From Pseudomonas sp. 7P_10.2_Bac1 (lineage in GTDB: Bacteria > Pseudomonadota > Gammaproteobacteria > Pseudomonadales > Pseudomonadaceae), in NCBI RefSeq assembly GCF_025465935.1, contig NZ_JANLNV010000057.1, positions 1 through 64,000 on the forward strand: 64,000 nucleotides of DNA. Direction: 5' to 3'. The notes below the pieces were generated by a model. That model made no database searches and was not told the origin of the DNA. It saw only the letters and a list, made by a program, of their open reading frames with translations. This document shows, piece by piece, positions 8,415 to 17,433 of the stretch. Numbering within the stretch: the stretch's first letter is position 1; every line of letters starts with the position of its first letter. The translations under genes and the position numbers were made by a program.

Positions 8415-9395
8415 ATGAAACTGAAGACCCCTCTCCGCCTTTTGGCAGCACTCTCTCTGGCCGGTGCCAGTTTCTTTGCCCAAGCCGCGAACGATGTGAC
8501 CGTGGCCTACCAAACCACCGTTGACCCGGCCAAAGTGGCCCAGGCCGACGGCGCTTATGAAAAAGCCACAGACGCCAAAATCAACTGGCGCAAGTTTGAT
8601 AACGGTGCCGACATCATTGCTGCCATCGCCTCGGGCGACGTGCAGATCGGCTACCTGGGTTCGAGCCCGCTGACCGCTGCGGTCACCCGCGGCGTGCCGG
8701 TCGAAACCTTCTTGATCGCTACCCAGATCGGCGGGGCTGAAGCCCTGGTCGCCCGCAATGGCTCGGGCATCAACACCCCACAAGACCTGGTAGGCAAAAA
8801 AGTCGCCTTGCCGTTTGTCTCGACCGGCCACTACAGCCTGCTGGCCGCGTTGAAACACTGGAACATCGACCCGTCGAAAGTGACCATCCTGAACCTCGCG
8901 CCACCCGCCATTATCGCGGCCTGGAAGCGCGGTGACATCGACGCGACCTACGTGTGGGACCCAGCACTGGGTGTGGCCAAAGACAGCGGCAAAGTGCTGA
9001 TCACCTCGGGCGAACTGGGCAAGCTGGGCGCTCCGACCTTTGATGCCTGGATTGTGCGCAAGGACTACGCGGCCAAGCACCCGGAAATCGTCAAGGAATT
9101 CGCCAAAGTCACTCTGGATGCCTACGCCGACTACAACAAAGACCCTAAAGCCTGGGTTGCCAACCCAAGCAACGTCGCCAAGGTTGAGAAGCTCTCCGGC
9201 GCCAAGGCTGCTGACATTCCTGGCCTGCTGGAAGGCAACGTCTACCCGGTGACTGCCGAGCAAAAACAACTGCTGGGGGCTCCGACCACCAAGGCTCTGA
9301 CTGACACCGCCGCCTTCCTGAAAGAACAGGGCAAAGTCGACGCCGTTCTGCCGGACTACGCACCGTCAGTCACCGACAGTTTTGTCACTCAATAA
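8415..9395 (+). CDS. tauA: Taurine ABC transporter substrate-binding protein TauA
   Basis: Periplasmic binding protein of the taurine importer, 326 residues. It has a signal peptide (MKLKTPLRLLAALSLAGASF, cleaved after AQA), then NDVTVAYQTTVDPAKVAQADGA, the characteristic TauA start. YLGSSPLTAAVTRGVPVETF and YVWDPALGVAKDSGKVL are typical of the family. The ATG follows a GAGGAATT ribosome site. First gene of tauABCD, with 27 bp to tauB. Confidence 0.94.
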   Translation: MKLKTPLRLLAALSLAGASFFAQAANDVTVAYQTTVDPAKVAQADGAYEKATDAKINWRKFDNGADIIAAIASGDVQIGYLGSSPLTAAVTRGVPVETFLIATQIGGAEALVARNGSGINTPQDLVGKKVALPFVSTGHYSLLAALKHWNIDPSKVTILNLAPPAIIAAWKRGDIDATYVWDPALGVAKDSGKVLITSGELGKLGAPTFDAWIVRKDYAAKHPEIVKEFAKVTLDAYADYNKDPKAWVANPSNVAKVEKLSGAKAADIPGLLEGNVYPVTAEQKQLLGAPTTKALTDTAAFLKEQGKVDAVLPDYAPSVTDSFVTQ

Positions 9396-9422
9396 CGTAC
9401 GCCACCTGAGGAATCGACCGTC

Positions 9423-10217
9423 ATGGCCTTGTTATCACTGGAGCGCATCAGCGCACAGTACCCAGGCGCAGCTGAGCCGGTGCTGTCGGATATTTCCGTC
9501 AATCTCGGACCTCAGCAACTGTTGGTCGCACTTGGTCCTTCGGGCAGCGGGAAAACCTCGCTGCTCAACCTGATTGCCGGTTTTGTTGAACCCAGCGGCG
9601 GACGCATCACCCTGGATGGCGCCCCGGTCAAAGGCCCTAGCGCCGAACGTGGCGTGGTGTTCCAAGACGACGTATTGCTGCCCTGGCAAGACGTGCTGGC
9701 CAACGTCGGTTTCGGCCTTGAGCTGGCCGGCATTGAGCGCAGCAAGCGTGAAGCACGGGCCCGCGAAATGCTGGCACTGGTGGATCTGTCGGGTTTTGAA
9801 AAGCGCCGCGTCTGGGAGCTTTCGGGCGGTCAACGGCAACGCGTGGGCCTGGCCCGCGCCTTGGCGGCCGACCCGCGGGTGTTGCTGATGGATGAACCCT
9901 TCGGCGCCCTGGATGCATTCACCCGTGAACAGATGCAAGAGCTGTTGCTGCAAGTGTGCAAACGTACGGACAAACCGGTGTTCCTGATTACTCACGACAT
10001 CGAAGAAGCCGTGTTTCTGGCCACCGACCTGATTCTGTTGGCCCCCAATCCAGGCCGTATCGTTGAGCGCCTGACCCTGGATTTCGGTCGGCGGTACAAC
10101 GCTGGCGAGTCGGCGCGCTCGATCAAATCCGACCCTCGCTTTATTGAAACCCGTGAGCACGTGCTTGAACGTGTATTTTCACAACGCGGAGCCGCCCAGC
10201 GGCAGGAGCGCGCATGA
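9423..10217 (+). CDS. tauB: Taurine ABC transporter ATP-binding protein TauB
   Basis: ATPase subunit of the taurine importer, 264 residues. Walker A GPSGSGKT at residues 38-45, signature [15 protein letters not shown], Walker [13 protein letters not shown], and the switch histidine in [10 protein letters not shown]. The end overlaps the tauC start by 4 bp (ATGA), showing translational coupling. It is clearly distinct from SsuB in this window, although both belong to the NitT/TauT ATPase family. Confidence 0.94.
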   Translation: MALLSLERISAQYPGAAEPVLSDISVNLGPQQLLVALGPSGSGKTSLLNLIAGFVEPSGGRITLDGAPVKGPSAERGVVFQDDVLLPWQDVLANVGFGLELAGIERSKREARAREMLALVDLSGFEKRRVWELSGGQRQRVGLARALAADPRVLLMDEPFGALDAFTREQMQELLLQVCKRTDKPVFLITHDIEEAVFLATDLILLAPNPGRIVERLTLDFGRRYNAGESARSIKSDPRFIETREHVLERVFSQRGAAQRQERA

Positions 10218-11047
10218 GCAGTTATGAAGCAGCCGCAGCCCCTGTTGCTGCACCCCACGCACCGCGCCCGGTCAAGCGCAGTTTGAGTACACGCTGGATC
10301 AGCGTCATTACCCTGATCGTATTGCTGGCCGCCTGGTGGGGCGTAACCGCTGCGGGCTTGATCGAGCCGCTGTTTTTGCCGCCACCGTCTGCCGTGCTGG
10401 AGAAAGGCTGGTTGTTGGCGACCAAAGGCTACATGGACTCCACGCTGTGGCAGCACTTGAGCGCCAGCCTGAGCCGCATTGGCCTGGGTCTGGGTTTTGC
10501 GATTCTGACAGCGGTGCCGGTCGGCATTGCCATCGGTCATAACCGCATTGCACGTGGCATTTTCGACCCGCTGATCGAGTTCTACCGCCCGATCCCGCCA
10601 CTGGCTTACTTGCCGCTGATCGTGATCTGGTGCGGCATCGGCGAACTGTCGAAAGTCCTGCTGATTTACTTGGCCATTTTTGCCCCGATTGCGATTGCAA
10701 CCGCAACCGGCGTACGGACCGTCGACCCGGCCAAGATCCGTGCGGCACAGTCGCTTGGGGCGAGCCGCTGGCAACTGATTCGCCACGTCATTCTGCCCAG
10801 CGCCCTGCCCGATATCCTGACCGGTATCCGTATTGGCCTCGGAGTGGGCTGGTCGACGTTGGTGGCCGCAGAACTGATCGCTGCCACCAGCGGCCTGGGT
10901 TTCATGGTGCAGTCTGCCGCCCAGTTTTTAGTCACGGACGTGGTGGTGCTGGGCATTCTGGTCATTGCCATCATCGCCTTTGCCATGGAAATGGGCCTGC
11001 GCGCCCTGCAACGCAAACTGGTGCCGTGGCACGGCCAGGTTCACTAA
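10214..11047 (+). CDS. tauC: Taurine ABC transporter permease TauC
   Basis: Inner-membrane permease of the taurine importer, 277 residues, about six membrane spans after a 35-residue cytoplasmic N-terminus. The permease loop ([20 protein letters not shown]) contacts Tau[21 protein letters not shown] is a TauC hallmark. It overlaps tauB by 4 bp and is followed after 55 bp by tauD. Confidence 0.94.
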   Translation: MSSYEAAAAPVAAPHAPRPVKRSLSTRWISVITLIVLLAAWWGVTAAGLIEPLFLPPPSAVLEKGWLLATKGYMDSTLWQHLSASLSRIGLGLGFAILTAVPVGIAIGHNRIARGIFDPLIEFYRPIPPLAYLPLIVIWCGIGELSKVLLIYLAIFAPIAIATATGVRTVDPAKIRAAQSLGASRWQLIRHVILPSALPDILTGIRIGLGVGWSTLVAAELIAATSGLGFMVQSAAQFLVTDVVVLGILVIAIIAFAMEMGLRALQRKLVPWHGQVH

Positions 11048-11102
11048 TTACACCGAATATCACACGACGCCGACCCATCGGCGCGCTGCTAGCGAGACGA
11101 CC

Positions 11103-11936
11103 ATGAGCCTGACCGTTACCCCAATTAGCTCTGCCCTGGGTGCCCAGATTGAAGGCATTGACCTGACTCAACCACTGAGTGTGGAACAGCGCGATGCCAT
11201 CGAGCAGGCACTGCTTGAGCACCAGGTGATTTTCTTCAAGAACCAGGTCATCACCCCTGAACAACAGGCGCGTTTTGCCGCCAACTTTGGTGACCTGCAC
11301 ATCCACCCGATTTACCCCAACGTGCCCGAGCAGCCTGAAGTGCTGATCCTGGACACCGCCGTGACTGACGTGCGTGACAACGCGGTGTGGCACACCGACG
11401 TGACCTTCCTGCCGACCCCGGCGCTGGGCGCGGTGTTGAGTGCCAAGCAGTTGCCGGCCTTTGGGGGCGATACTTTGTGGGCCAGCGGCATCGCGGCATT
11501 TGAGGGCTTGTCCAAACCTCTGCAAGTGCTGCTCGACGGCCTGACCGCCACTCACGATTTCACCAAATCGTTCCCGCTGGAGCGTTTTGGCTCAACGCCC
11601 GAAGACCTCGCGCGCTGGGAGCAGACCCGCAAAAACAACCCGCCGCTGTCGCACCCGGTGGTGCGTACTCACCCGGTCAGCGGGCGTAAAGCGCTGTTCG
11701 TCAACGAAGGCTTTACCACCAAGATCAATGAGCTGTCAGAGCTGGAAAGCGAGGCAATCCTGAAACTGCTGTTTGCCCACGCAACTCGCCCTGAGTACAC
11801 CATCCGCTGGCGCTGGCAGGAAAACGACGTGGCCTTCTGGGACAACCGCGTGACCCAGCATTACGCCGTGGACGACTACCGCCCGAACCGCCGCGTAATG
11901 CACCGCGCGACCATTTTGGGTGATGCACCGTTCTGA
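11103..11936 (+). CDS. tauD: Taurine dioxygenase TauD
   Basis: Fe(II)/2-oxoglutarate-dependent dioxygenase that converts taurine to aminoacetaldehyde and sulfite. The start at 11103 gives 277 residues ([20 protein letters not shown]), the usual length; an upstream in-frame extension would overlap tauC and is rejected. The metal facial triad is visible: His97 and Asp99 in VWHTD and the distal His in TQHYAVDDY. The conserved 2-oxoglutarate-binding arginine lies in NRRVMHR. Last gene of tauABCD, convergent with the TccC-like gene across a hairpin. Confidence 0.95.
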   Translation: MSLTVTPISSALGAQIEGIDLTQPLSVEQRDAIEQALLEHQVIFFKNQVITPEQQARFAANFGDLHIHPIYPNVPEQPEVLILDTAVTDVRDNAVWHTDVTFLPTPALGAVLSAKQLPAFGGDTLWASGIAAFEGLSKPLQVLLDGLTATHDFTKSFPLERFGSTPEDLARWEQTRKNNPPLSHPVVRTHPVSGRKALFVNEGFTTKINELSELESEAILKLLFAHATRPEYTIRWRWQENDVAFWDNRVTQHYAVDDYRPNRRVMHRATILGDAPF

Positions 11937-11949
11937 CCTGAAATGCCTG

Positions 11950-11973
11950 GCCCGCACGCACTGCCGTGCGGGC
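11950..11973. terminator. Hairpin between tauD and the TccC-like gene
   Basis: Stem GCCCGCACG/CGTGCGGGC with a 6-base loop, lying between two convergent genes. No long T-run follows on either side, so it may act as a bidirectional 3'-end hairpin. Confidence 0.6.
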
Positions 11974-11980
11974 ACATCTG

Positions 11981-14884
11981 TCAGCGGCCTCTGCGCCCGC
12001 CAGGGTCGGTCATGAAAGGCAACGCACTTCGCCTTTGCGCCGTCACCGGCACTTCACGCAAGGTGAAATGCGTAGCACTGGGCGCATAAGCCCTCACCAA
12101 CAGGTTTGACAGCCCCGGGTTCTCTACCTTGAACGCCGTCTGAAGCGGGTAAATACGCTCGGCTTCATTCACAGGCGAAGCGAGTTCCAGTGCACTGCTG
12201 CCGATGACCGTCAACATGACCGGGTTGAACGTGCCGTGCCGAGTATCGTAGTCGCCGCTGGCAAAACGCTTGGCGACACTGGGCATGTCACTGACCGACA
12301 GAAACTGCTCTGTACGCAGCACATCCCCCTGTCTGGCATGGGCTGCCAATGCCTTCAAGCCCACATCGGTGACACGATGCCCGCGATAACCGGTGGATTG
12401 GCCACTGGGGTAAGACCGGACGTGACTATCCAGCAGACTTACTGCTTCTGACCGGCTGACGCTCAACGCCGCATCGAGGCCAGCTCGCTGGGGTTCAGAT
12501 AGATGGTCGTCCTGGTGTTGCATTGAGGTGAACGTATCGACGACGTTGGCGCCCGTCCAATCGCCTGGCTCAGGATTGAAGAACGGGTTGGTCATTGCCC
12601 GAGCGGTCTCATTAAAGTAGTTGGCCGACGCAATATAGGCGTCGGTCAAACCGCGGAATATATCGGCCGGATAGGGCGCGTCAATGCTCACCGACTCGTT
12701 GTAATCGTGCATCTCGCCGTAGCTGTATCCTGCAGCGCGCACGGCCCGGATGGTGTCATCCATTGGCGTGTCCAGAGCCTGTCCAAAGTGGTACTGATGG
12801 TCAAAGTAATGCAGGGGGGAGGGATAGATATGCGGGTGGTTCTCTCGCAAAAACGTGTCGAGGGCCTGGATACGCAGGGGCCGGGTATCGGGATTGCCGC
12901 CATTGAAGCCCCACAGATCTTTAAACGTTATGGGGTTGTTGCCTACCATCGCGTACAGGTTCATGCCGCCCACATCACCGCCAGGGTCCGGGCTTACCCA
13001 ACGCTGAAGCCACGGTGCGTAATATCTGAACCCAAAGTAGTACAGCCCGCTCGCGTCCAGCTCCTTACCTGAGTAACGGGTAATCTTGTACTTGCCCTGC
13101 AAGGCACTTTTTGCGGCCCACCAGGCCGTACCGCCATAGGGGTAGTAACTTTCCTGACTGATCAACTCGGCCTTGCCATTGAGTTCCAGCATGCTGCTGC
13201 CCAGATGGTCCGACAGGCTGAAACGAATGTCGTTATCGGGCATGCCGTGCGGGCGCCCCTGCTCCCACTGCAAGACCTTGATATCGCTATTGCCCACGGG
13301 CGTCTTGATGACATTGAGCTGCTCACCGGTGGCGGTATCGCGGCGAATTTCCAGGCCGGGTAAGTACAGCACCTCGTAAGTATGGGTCTGCCCATGGCTG
13401 CGGGTGGTCCGCACTTTTCGCGTGCGCTGCCCCATGCCGTCATACCCGTACATTTCATCGTCATTAAGGCCGTTCTCCCGAGTCACCAGCGCGACGGCTG
13501 ACACTTCATTGCTCACACCCCATTGCAATGCCTGCCCTCGAACCCGCTCCAACTGATTGCCGTTTAAATCGAAATCACGGCCCAAGCCAGGTTGTACAGG
13601 GGCTGCGTCGGAGTCGCGCACCACGGCATGGTTACTGTTGCTGGCTATCAGCATCGTGCGGGTGTACCCATGCCCTGCGCTTACCTGGTGTTTTAACTGC
13701 GCCAGATTGCCGCCCTCATCGTGGGTATAGGTTTGGGTGTAGGTGCGCCACACACTGCTGTCTGTGGCGCCGAACAGAACGAGCCCTGGCAGCGCCGAGG
13801 TCGGCATGTTGGCCGCGTTTTCCCGCCCCGTGGCACTGATGAGTTGGTACAGCGAGTCGTAGCGATAGAGGCTGACAGGGTTCACTTGCGTGTTACTGGA
13901 CCACTGTATGGGCTGGGCCTCATCGCCGACCCGCGTCACATTGCCCACTCGGTCGTAGTCGTAGTTCAAGTCCTGCAACGGTGTATTGCTCTGACCCAGG
14001 CGATACGTGGCCAAGCGCTTCAAGCGGCCATCGAAAGGGGAATACTGCATCGTGGTCATGACATTGTTGCCTGCCCGCTCAGACTCCAGTTGCCCCCGCG
14101 CGTTGAATACTCGCTGGTCAACCAGCACCTGCTCTGTATCGCCCTTGAGCGTCAGAGAGCTTTGATGCAATTGGCCATCGACGGCGTACTGATTGCGTTG
14201 CAAGTTGCCCTTAGCGTCTGTTTGCTCGATGAGGTCGGCGAACGCATTGTAGTGCCAGCGGGTGGAGTAGCGCGGCGAGTCCCCCTTGAGCACGGGCTCG
14301 GTCAGTGAGGTGTAAAACATTCGCTGCTCGCTCATCAGCTGCCCCAGCAACGAATACTGCTCATACAGCAGCACCCCTGAAGGGTCTTCGTGGCGAATGA
14401 GTCGCCCACAGCAGTTGGCCAGCCCGGCGGGCGCATCGTTGCCCGCATAGGTCAACCGTTCGACATGACGAGCCGACGCCTCATGCGCCGCCTGTTTGAA
14501 AACATCCGTCGGCCTGAGAAGCGCGTCGAAATAATAGCGTTGCTGCGCGCCACGAGAGTCCCAACGCGTCATCACTTGCCCGCCCGCCCCCCTGAGTAGC
14601 CAACGCCTGCCCGCATCGACACTCTGCGTGCTTAAGGTCCGGCCGGTCAGGGTGTAATGGGTACGTTGGTTGGGGGATGCTTGCGCCTGATCGAGATGCA
14701 AGGCATAGAGCCGCGGGTCCCATTGCTCTTGCAAAAAACCCGTCGCCCCAAAGAGGCTGTGCCAAGTGCGAGTCTGCGCCTGGGTAGCGGAAGACGTACG
14801 GTGATAAGCCACACTGCGGACCTCCAGACCTCGCGGATCCATTGCCACAAGCGTAGGCGTGTGCTGGTGTAAAAAGCTGGGCAT
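11981..14884 (-). CDS. RHS/TccC-like toxin with C-terminal ADP-ribosyltransferase-like domain
   Basis: A 967-residue protein of the insecticidal toxin complex C-subunit family. The N-terminus (LHQHTPTLVAMDPRGLEVRS) is typical of TccC proteins. Residues about 50-600 are YD/RHS repeats. The RHS core near residues 605-655 (YYFGFRYYAPWLQRWVSPDP, then GMNLYAMVGNNPITF) normally precedes a self-cleavage site that frees the C-terminal toxin inside a hollow shell. The tail (about 660-967) shows an ART layout of the R-S-E type: TGYRGHR near 831, QFLSVSD near 860 and NEAERIYPLQTAFKV near 906, giving Arg, S-x-S and E-x-E. Photorhabdus TccC3 and TccC5 are ARTs that modify actin and Rho; the target here is unknown. 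No TcA or TcB gene is present in the window. The start has an AAGGATA ribosome site. Confidence 0.85.
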   Translation of the reverse strand: MPSFLHQHTPTLVAMDPRGLEVRSVAYHRTSSATQAQTRTWHSLFGATGFLQEQWDPRLYALHLDQAQASPNQRTHYTLTGRTLSTQSVDAGRRWLLRGAGGQVMTRWDSRGAQQRYYFDALLRPTDVFKQAAHEASARHVERLTYAGNDAPAGLANCCGRLIRHEDPSGVLLYEQYSLLGQLMSEQRMFYTSLTEPVLKGDSPRYSTRWHYNAFADLIEQTDAKGNLQRNQYAVDGQLHQSSLTLKGDTEQVLVDQRVFNARGQLESERAGNNVMTTMQYSPFDGRLKRLATYRLGQSNTPLQDLNYDYDRVGNVTRVGDEAQPIQWSSNTQVNPVSLYRYDSLYQLISATGRENAANMPTSALPGLVLFGATDSSVWRTYTQTYTHDEGGNLAQLKHQVSAGHGYTRTMLIASNSNHAVVRDSDAAPVQPGLGRDFDLNGNQLERVRGQALQWGVSNEVSAVALVTRENGLNDDEMYGYDGMGQRTRKVRTTRSHGQTHTYEVLYLPGLEIRRDTATGEQLNVIKTPVGNSDIKVLQWEQGRPHGMPDNDIRFSLSDHLGSSMLELNGKAELISQESYYPYGGTAWWAAKSALQGKYKITRYSGKELDASGLYYFGFRYYAPWLQRWVSPDPGGDVGGMNLYAMVGNNPITFKDLWGFNGGNPDTRPLRIQALDTFLRENHPHIYPSPLHYFDHQYHFGQALDTPMDDTIRAVRAAGYSYGEMHDYNESVSIDAPYPADIFRGLTDAYIASANYFNETARAMTNPFFNPEPGDWTGANVVDTFTSMQHQDDHLSEPQRAGLDAALSVSRSEAVSLLDSHVRSYPSGQSTGYRGHRVTDVGLKALAAHARQGDVLRTEQFLSVSDMPSVAKRFASGDYDTRHGTFNPVMLTVIGSSALELASPVNEAERIYPLQTAFKVENPGLSNLLVRAYAPSATHFTLREVPVTAQRRSALPFMTDPGGRRGR

Positions 14885-14990
14885 GACAATATCCTTGAAG
14901 AAAAGATAGCCATGCGAACGTACAAAACCGGCTGGGTAAGCGGGTGGTAAATAATGCTGTGGTTTTGGGTGTGCGAATGAATGGAGAAGC

Positions 14991-15026
14991 CCTTTACCCT
15001 AGCCTTCTCGCTGAGGGTGAGGGCAT
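14991..15026. repeat. Imperfect palindrome spanning the TetR stop codon
   Basis: Arms GCCCTTTACCCTAGC and GCTGAGGGTGAGGGC form an imperfect hairpin across the stop codon of the TetR gene. It resembles the repeat at 35279-35313 (shared ACCCTAGCC core), so it may be a dispersed intergenic repeat that supplies the last residues of the protein. Confidence 0.5.
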
Positions 15027-15664
15027 TGTCGTTTTGGCAAAAACGGCGGCAGGTACAACCCCAGATATGCATCCACGACGCGCAAGCCTTCTTCAGCCAT
15101 GCGCGGGGTGATGCTGTCGTGCAGCTGGATCGACCGCGCGTATACGCGGTCACCCAATTCCATCGCCAAGGCAAACACGTCCACGTCCTGCGGCAGGACC
15201 GGCAATTCAAAATGCCGGGCAAACAACGCGTGCAGCAGTTGCCCCAATTCAAGGTCGTGCTGACGATCAGCCTGCGTCACTTCGGTGAGACCGTGCTGAG
15301 CCAGGATGAGCTGCCGGGCCGCCGCATCTTCGCTGTAGAGGGTCATCATGCGCTGCTCAACAACCCGTGACAGGTCACGCCAGGTCAGCAAGGCGTCATG
15401 ATCGATGGGCGCTTGCAGGCAGGCACGAAAAGCACCGTGCACATCCTCGGTGAGTGCTTGCAGCAAGGCGGGCACGCTGGCGAAGAAGTGATACACCGAA
15501 GAAGGCGGGATATCGGCACGCTCGGCCACGCTGTAGATCGACAGGCTGGCCACGCCTTGTGTCGCCAGCAAGGTGCGGGCGGCGGCAAGGATCGAGTCGA
15601 TTCGGCCCTGGCTGCGTGCGCGAGGTTTGCGAGGGGTGGCACGTGGGGTGGCGAGGCGCGTCAT
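14999..15664 (-). CDS. TetR/AcrR-family transcriptional regulator
   Basis: DNA-binding repressor-type protein, 221 residues from the start at 15664. That start is preceded by a strong GCAGGAGA ribosome site; a start 20 codons upstream lacks one. The helix-turn-helix is at about residues 30-65: RIDSILAAARTLLATQG, then IYSVAERADIPPSSVYHFF. The C-terminal ligand domain has no recognisable specificity. The last residues (CPHPQREG) are encoded by a palindromic repeat. It precedes the TccC-like gene by 114 bp on the same strand and may regulate or be co-transcribed with it. Its target is not known. Confidence 0.88.
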   Translation of the reverse strand: MTRLATPRATPRKPRARSQGRIDSILAAARTLLATQGVASLSIYSVAERADIPPSSVYHFFASVPALLQALTEDVHGAFRACLQAPIDHDALLTWRDLSRVVEQRMMTLYSEDAAARQLILAQHGLTEVTQADRQHDLELGQLLHALFARHFELPVLPQDVDVFALAMELGDRVYARSIQLHDSITPRMAEEGLRVVDAYLGLYLPPFLPKRQCPHPQREG

Positions 15665-15728
15665 GGGTGTCTCCTGCGGGGCTGCAGGCATTGTACGAGC
15701 CGGGTCTGCAGATTGCACAGGCATAAAA

Positions 15729-15761
15729 AAACGCCACGGGCGGTAAAGCCCGCGGCGTTTT
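15729..15761 (-). terminator. Rho-independent terminator of spuI
   Basis: Stem built from AACGCC-ACGGGC and GCCCGC-GGCGTT with a short loop. On the minus strand it is followed by seven T residues. It lies about 18 bp after the spuI stop. Confidence 0.88.
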
Positions 15762-15778
15762 CTGAGTACCGCAATCGC

Positions 15779-17155
15779 TTATACGGTATGCAGGTACCAG
15801 TTGTACTCGAGGTCGGAGATGGAGTGTTCAAACTCCTCCAGCTCGCTCTCTTTACAGGCCACAAAAATATCGATGTATTTTGGATCGATGTATTTGGCCA
15901 TGACCTCGCTGTCGTCCAACTCACGCAGTGCATCACGCAGGTTGTTCGGCAGGCTTTGTTCGTTTTGCTCGTAGCTGTTGCCTTCTACCGGAGCATTTGG
16001 CTCGATTTTGTTGGTCAGACCGTGGTGTACACCGGCCAGCACAGACGCCATCAGCAAATACGGGTTGGCATCGGCACCGGCTACGCGGTGTTCGATACGC
16101 ACGGCATCGGACGAACCCGTCGGAACGCGCAGGGCGACCGTACGGTTGTCCAGACCCCAGCACGGCGAGTTCGGCACGTAGAACTGAGCACCGAAACGAC
16201 GGTAGGAGTTGACGTTAGGGCATAGGAACGCCATCTGCGCCGGTAGGGTCTCGAGCACACCGCCGATCGCGTGACGCAATGCGGCGTTCTGCTCGGGATC
16301 CTCGCTGGCAAAAATATTTTTGCCATCTTTGTCCAGAATCGAAATATGGACGTGCAGCCCGTTGCCCGCCTGGCCTGGGTAAGGCTTGGCCATGAAGGTG
16401 GTGTCCATCTCATGGTCGTAGGCGATGTTCTTGATCAGACGCTTGAGCAGTACCGCGTAGTCGCAGGCCTTGATGGGGTCGGCAACGTGGTGCAGGTTCA
16501 CTTCGAACTGCGCCGGGGCACTTTCCTTGACGATGGCGTCGGCGGGAATGCCTTGCTCTTTGGCACCTTCCAGAATGTCCTGGAGGCAGTCGACGTATTC
16601 GTCGAGGTCGTCGATCAGGTAAACCTGAGTCGAATGCGGACGCTTGCCGGAAATCGGTGAGCGTGGTGGTTGTGGACGGCCGTTTACGTTCTCCTGGTCG
16701 ATCAGGTAGAACTCCAGTTCAAACGCCGCACAAACGGTCAAACCCAGCTCGTCAAACTTTGTAACAACTTGGCGCAACACTTCGCGCGGATCGGCGAAGA
16801 AAGGCTCGCCTTCAAGTTCGTGCATGGTCATCAGCAGTTGCGCGGTTGGGCGCTTTTGCCAAGGTTCATTGCACAGGGTGTCAGGGATTGGATAACAGAT
16901 TCGGTCTGCGTCACCGATGTCCAGACCCAGACCGGTGCTTTCCACCGTTGAGCCATTGATGTCCAGGGCAAATAAGGAGGCAGGCAGGTTAATGCCCTTC
17001 TCGTAAACCTTGTGGAGGCTGGTGCGTTCGATGCGCTTACCGCGCACCACACCATTCATATCCGCAATTAGAAGGTCTACGTACAGAACCTCAGGATGAT
17101 CCTTAAGGAACGCGTTCGCTTCGTTAAGCTGAACGGCACGCGGGGGTACCGACAT
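15779..17155 (-). CDS. spuI: Glutamine synthetase-like gamma-glutamylpolyamine synthetase SpuI
   Basis: GS-fold ligase, 458 residues, that attaches glutamate to polyamines in the gamma-glutamylation route. The N-terminal beta-grasp part includes VLYVDLLIADMNGVVRGKRI; the catalytic domain has CAAFELEFYLID, APAQFEVNLHH, PGQAGNGLHVHIS and RIEHRVAGADANPYL. These match the GlnA3/PuuA group and not GlnA, because the tyrosine-adenylylation region of GlnA is absent. It is divergent from spuABCDEFGH, as in Pseudomonas aeruginosa. The precise amine preference cannot be read from sequence. Confidence 0.88.
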   Translation of the reverse strand: MSVPPRAVQLNEANAFLKDHPEVLYVDLLIADMNGVVRGKRIERTSLHKVYEKGINLPASLFALDINGSTVESTGLGLDIGDADRICYPIPDTLCNEPWQKRPTAQLLMTMHELEGEPFFADPREVLRQVVTKFDELGLTVCAAFELEFYLIDQENVNGRPQPPRSPISGKRPHSTQVYLIDDLDEYVDCLQDILEGAKEQGIPADAIVKESAPAQFEVNLHHVADPIKACDYAVLLKRLIKNIAYDHEMDTTFMAKPYPGQAGNGLHVHISILDKDGKNIFASEDPEQNAALRHAIGGVLETLPAQMAFLCPNVNSYRRFGAQFYVPNSPCWGLDNRTVALRVPTGSSDAVRIEHRVAGADANPYLLMASVLAGVHHGLTNKIEPNAPVEGNSYEQNEQSLPNNLRDALRELDDSEVMAKYIDPKYIDIFVACKESELEEFEHSISDLEYNWYLHTV

Positions 17156-17433
17156 GATGCAACACCTTTGTTGTTAAAAATATCAATCATTGAGCGCTAC
17201 GGGTTTCAGTCAACCCGAACGGCATACCGAAGTCAAGCAACCTCTTTTTTGCCCCAAAAAAGCGCTCGAAGGGCATTTTTGACGCATTTTAGGGCGATTT
17301 TCGCCCTTATATCGCGCCACTACCCGCTGGCTTGAGCGGGCCGTGTTGTATTTTTTACGGGGGTGTTGTGTAAAAAAATGAACGAGGCTAAGCTCGATTC
17401 AAACCCATAACAGCAATAATACCGGGGTGTTAC
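17156..17433. promoter_or_regulatory. Divergent promoter region between spuI and spuA
   Basis: A 278-bp gap that holds no gene. It must contain the promoters for spuI (minus) and the spuA-led genes (plus). No operator could be assigned with confidence. Confidence 0.5.

Noticed and set aside
17156..17433. Possible small gene in the spuI-spuA gap
   Set aside because: Only short frames without ribosome site or recognisable domain.
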